From NCBI RefSeq assembly GCF_051020985.1, contig NW_027475130.1:12294001-12358000 (forward strand): a stretch of DNA of 64,000 nucleotides, read 5' to 3'. Within the stretch, counting starts at the first letter, position 1. Every line of letters starts with the position of its first letter. Positions 61,538-64,000 of this stretch are shown here, piece by piece. Origin of the DNA: Nomia melanderi (taxonomy: Eukaryota; Arthropoda; Insecta; Hymenoptera; Halictidae). The notes under the pieces were generated by a model that was given only the letters and a program-made list of their open reading frames with translations, was not told the DNA's origin and made no database searches. Made by a program: the position numbers and the translations under genes.

Positions 61538-64000
61538 TCTCGGCCCCTGGTGGTCCGAGGTCGTTCCCGCTGCACACATTCATGCGCCAGGGCCTCCTGC
61601 AGATAATTCACTATGGTTTATTGCGCTATCTATAATAGCACCCGAGATATCACCAGATATATATTGGATTTTCCCCTGACCCTGATTGTCCGGCCCCATG
61701 AGACTGTGGTTTTCTCGGCCCCTGGTGGTCCGAGGTCGTTCCCGCTGCACAGATTCATGCGCCAGGGTCTCCTACAGACAATGCAATTTGATTTATTGCG
61801 CTATCTGTAATAGCACCCGAGATATCACCAGATGTATATTGGATTTTTCCCTGGCCCTGAGTGTCCGGCCCCATGAGACGGTGGATGCCTCGGCCTCTGA
61901 TGGTCCGAGATCGTTCCCGCTGCACAGATTCATGCGCCAGGGCCTCCTGCTGACAATTCACTTTGGTTTATTGCGCTATCTCTAATAGCACCCGAGATAT
62001 CACCAGATATATATTGGATTTTTCCCCGACCCTGAGTGTCCGGCCCCATGAGACTGCGGTTTTCTCGGCCCCTGGTGGTCCGAGGTCGTTCCCGCTGGCC
62101 AGATTCATGCGCCAGGGCTTCCTACAGACAATGCACTATGATTTATTGCGCTATCTGTAATAGCACCCGAGATATCACCAGATCTATATTGGATTTTCCC
62201 CTGACCCTGAGTATCCGGCCCCATGAGACTGTGGTTTTCTCGGCCCCTGGTGGTCCGAGGTCGTTCCCGTTGCACAGATTCATGCGCCAGGGCCTCCTGC
62301 AGATAATTCACTTCGGTTTATTGCGCTATCTCTAATGGCACCCGAGATATCACCAGATATATATTGTATTTTTCACTGACCCTGAGCGTCCGGCCCGATG
62401 AGACGGTCGTTTTCTCGGCCCCTGGTGGTCCGAGAACGTTCCCGCTGCACAGGTTCATGCGCCAGCGTCTCCTACAGACAATGCACTTTGATTTATTGCG
62501 CTATCTGTAATAGCACCCGAGATATCACCAGATATATATTGGATTTTTCACTGACCCTGAGTGTCCTGCCCCATGAGACGGTGGTTTTCTCGGCCCCTGG
62601 TGTTCCGAGGTCGTTCCCGCTGCACAGATTCATGCGCCAGGGCCTCCTACAGACAATGCACTTTGATTTATTGCGCTATATCTAATAGCACCCGAGATAT
62701 CACCAGATATATATTGGATTTTCCCCTGACCCTGAGTGTCCGGCCCCATGAGACTGTGGTTTTCTCGGCCCCTGGCGGTCCTAGGTCGTTCCCGCTGCAC
62801 ACATTCATGCGACAGGGCCTCCTGCAGATAATTCACTTTAGTTTATTGCGCTATCTTTAATAGCACCCGAGATATCACCAGATATATATTGGATTTTCCC
62901 CTGACCCTGAGTGTCCGGCCCCATGAGACTGTGGTTTTCTCGGCCCCTGGTGGTCCGAGGTCGTTCCCGCTGCACAGATTCATGCGCCAGGGCCTCCTAC
63001 AGACAATGCACTTTGATTTATTGCGCTATCTGTAATAGCACCCGAGATATCACCAGATATATATTGGATTTTTCCCTGACCCTGAGTGTCCGGCCCCATG
63101 AGACTGTGGTTTTTTCGGCCCCTGGTGGTCCGAGGTCGTTCCCGTTGCACAGATTCATGCGCCAGGGCCTCCTGCAGATAATTCACTTTGGTTTATTGCG
63201 CTATCTCTAATAGCACCCAAGATATCACCAGATATATATTGAATTTTTCCCTGACCCTGTGTGTCCGGCCCCATGAGACTGTGGTTTTCTCGGCCCCTGG
63301 TGGTCCGAGGTCGTTCCCCTTGCACAGATTCATGCGCCAGGGCCTCCTGCAGATAATTCACTTTGATTCATTGCGCTATCTGTAATAGCACCCGAGATAT
63401 CACCAGATATATATTGGATTTTCCCCTGACCCTGAGTGTCCGGCCCCATGAGACTGTGGTTTTCTCGGCCCCTGGTGGTCCGAGGTCGTTCCCGTTGAAC
63501 AGATTCATGCGCCAGGGACTCCTGCAGATAATTCACCTTGGTTTATTGCGCTATCTCTAATAGCACCCGAGATATCACCAGATATATATTGGATTTTCCC
63601 CTGACCCTGAGTGTCCGGCCCCATGAGACTGTAGTTTTCGCGGCCCCTGGTGGTCCTAGGTCGTTCCCGCTGCACAGATTCATGCGCCAGGGCCTCCTAC
63701 AGACAATGCACTTTGATTTATTGCGTTATCTGTAATAGCACCCAAGATATCACCACATATATATTGGATTTTTCCCTGGCCCAGAGTGTCCGGCCCCCTC
63801 GAGACGGTGCTTTCCTCGGCCCCTGGTGGTCCGAGGTCGTTCCCGCTGCACAGCTTCAGGCGCCAGGGCCTCCTGCAGATAACTCACTTTGGTTTATTGC
63901 GCTATCTCTAATAGCACCCGAGATATCACCACATATATATTGGATTTTTCCCTGACCCTGAGTGTCCGGCCCCATGAGACGGTGGATGTCTCGGCCCCTG
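61538..64000 (+). repeat. 2.46-kb duplicated block, copy 2, cut by the window end
   Basis: This is the partner of 57337-59799. It includes its own 176-bp CTCGAG monomer at 63746-63921, so the insertion was duplicated and not gained twice. The match runs to the last base of the window, so the true length of the unit is unknown. Confidence 0.85.

Larger units (their letters stand above)
1..64000 (+). repeat. Satellite DNA array, 175-bp monomer, about 365.7 copies
   Basis: The whole window is a head-to-tail tandem repeat in a single orientation. Counted from GATATC, complete monomers run from 49 to 63921: 365 monomers totalling 63873 bp, which equals 365 x 175 minus 2. Six monomers are off by one base (four of 174, two of 176). 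Monomers differ from one another mainly by substitutions. No insertion, unique spacer or inverted segment was seen. Such arrays are typical of centromeric or heterochromatic DNA in eukaryotes. The family is not one I recognise, so the species and chromosomal position are unknown. No gene, RNA gene or mobile element is supported anywhere in it. Confidence 0.98.

Noticed and set aside
1..64000. Hundreds of open frames of 60-117 codons on both strands, often with near-identical peptides
   Set aside because: They repeat with the 175-bp period. Because 175 is not a multiple of three, the frame moves in each monomer and readings end at the TAATAG in the junction. None is longer than about 117 codons, none has gene-like context, and variation ignores codon position. 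They are by-products of the satellite.
1..64000. CRISPR array
   Set aside because: There is no alternation of short identical repeats with unique spacers. The full 175-bp monomer is repeated, with substitutions spread over its length.
1..64000. Coding tandem repeat such as a giant repetitive protein
   Set aside because: No frame stays open across monomers, and single-base deletions (2674, 48173, 49747, 54996) are tolerated without any sign of compensation.
1..64000. Ribosomal, 5S or tRNA gene clusters, telomere repeats, transposon insertions or inverted monomers
   Set aside because: The 175-bp register is continuous from 49 to 63921 apart from six single-base steps, leaving no room for an insertion. 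No TTAGGG-like tracts, tRNA cloverleaf or segment in reverse orientation was noticed.

Overview
The window is one uninterrupted array of satellite DNA. A head-to-tail monomer of 175 bp fills it from end to end. Taking the GATATC motif as the monomer start, the first complete monomer begins at 49 and the last ends at 63921. That is 365 complete monomers in 63873 bp, or 365 x 175 minus 2. A 48-bp piece lies at the left edge and a 79-bp piece at the right edge. All monomers read in the same orientation. I saw no unique sequence, transposon insertion, RNA gene or credible protein gene. The many short open frames are by-products of the repeat. Long, indel-poor tandem repetition with higher-order structure points to a eukaryotic chromosome, in centromeric, pericentromeric or other heterochromatin. 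I do not recognise the family and cannot name the species. About nine CpGs per monomer survive, so the family is not strongly CpG-depleted.

The monomer has two parts. A GC-rich core of about 104 bp (about 66% GC) carries a conserved short dyad (CTCGG, 11 bases, CCGAG). An AT-rich segment of about 71 bp (about 32% GC) spans the monomer junction and carries GATATC and a TATATATT run. Variants are inherited in linked blocks. Three tail haplotypes and several private marker monomers can be followed along the array. They show multi-monomer (higher-order) units, nested duplications and crossovers that gain or lose whole monomers.

Layout. 1-5.7 kb: irregular, more diverged monomers with a 2-monomer (350 bp) repeat near 0.6-1.8 kb and one strongly diverged patch at 241-290. 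5.7-18 kb: short duplications of 5, 8/7 and 6 monomers. 18-22 kb: a 1.26-kb block duplicated 14 monomers apart. 22.1-29.0 kb: the most homogenised part, a 4-monomer (700 bp) repeat amplified about four times and then duplicated as part of a 19-monomer (3325 bp) unit. 29.5-35 kb: segments paralogous to 6.6-8.4 kb and 11.9-13.3 kb, with gains of whole monomers. 37.3-43.1 kb: a 9-monomer (1575 bp) unit, one copy of which has lost exactly one monomer. 46.5-48.1 kb: blocks copied from 40 kb and a 3-monomer repeat. 49.7-53.3 kb: a second 9-monomer tandem repeat of about 2.3 copies. 56.7-64 kb: duplications offset by 3501 and 4201 bp, carrying a 176-bp monomer.

No genes work together here. What the window records is turnover of a satellite array by in-register unequal exchange or conversion. 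Block limits were read by eye and are good to roughly 10-30 bp. Identity statements come from line-by-line comparison of the parts cited, not from a computed alignment.
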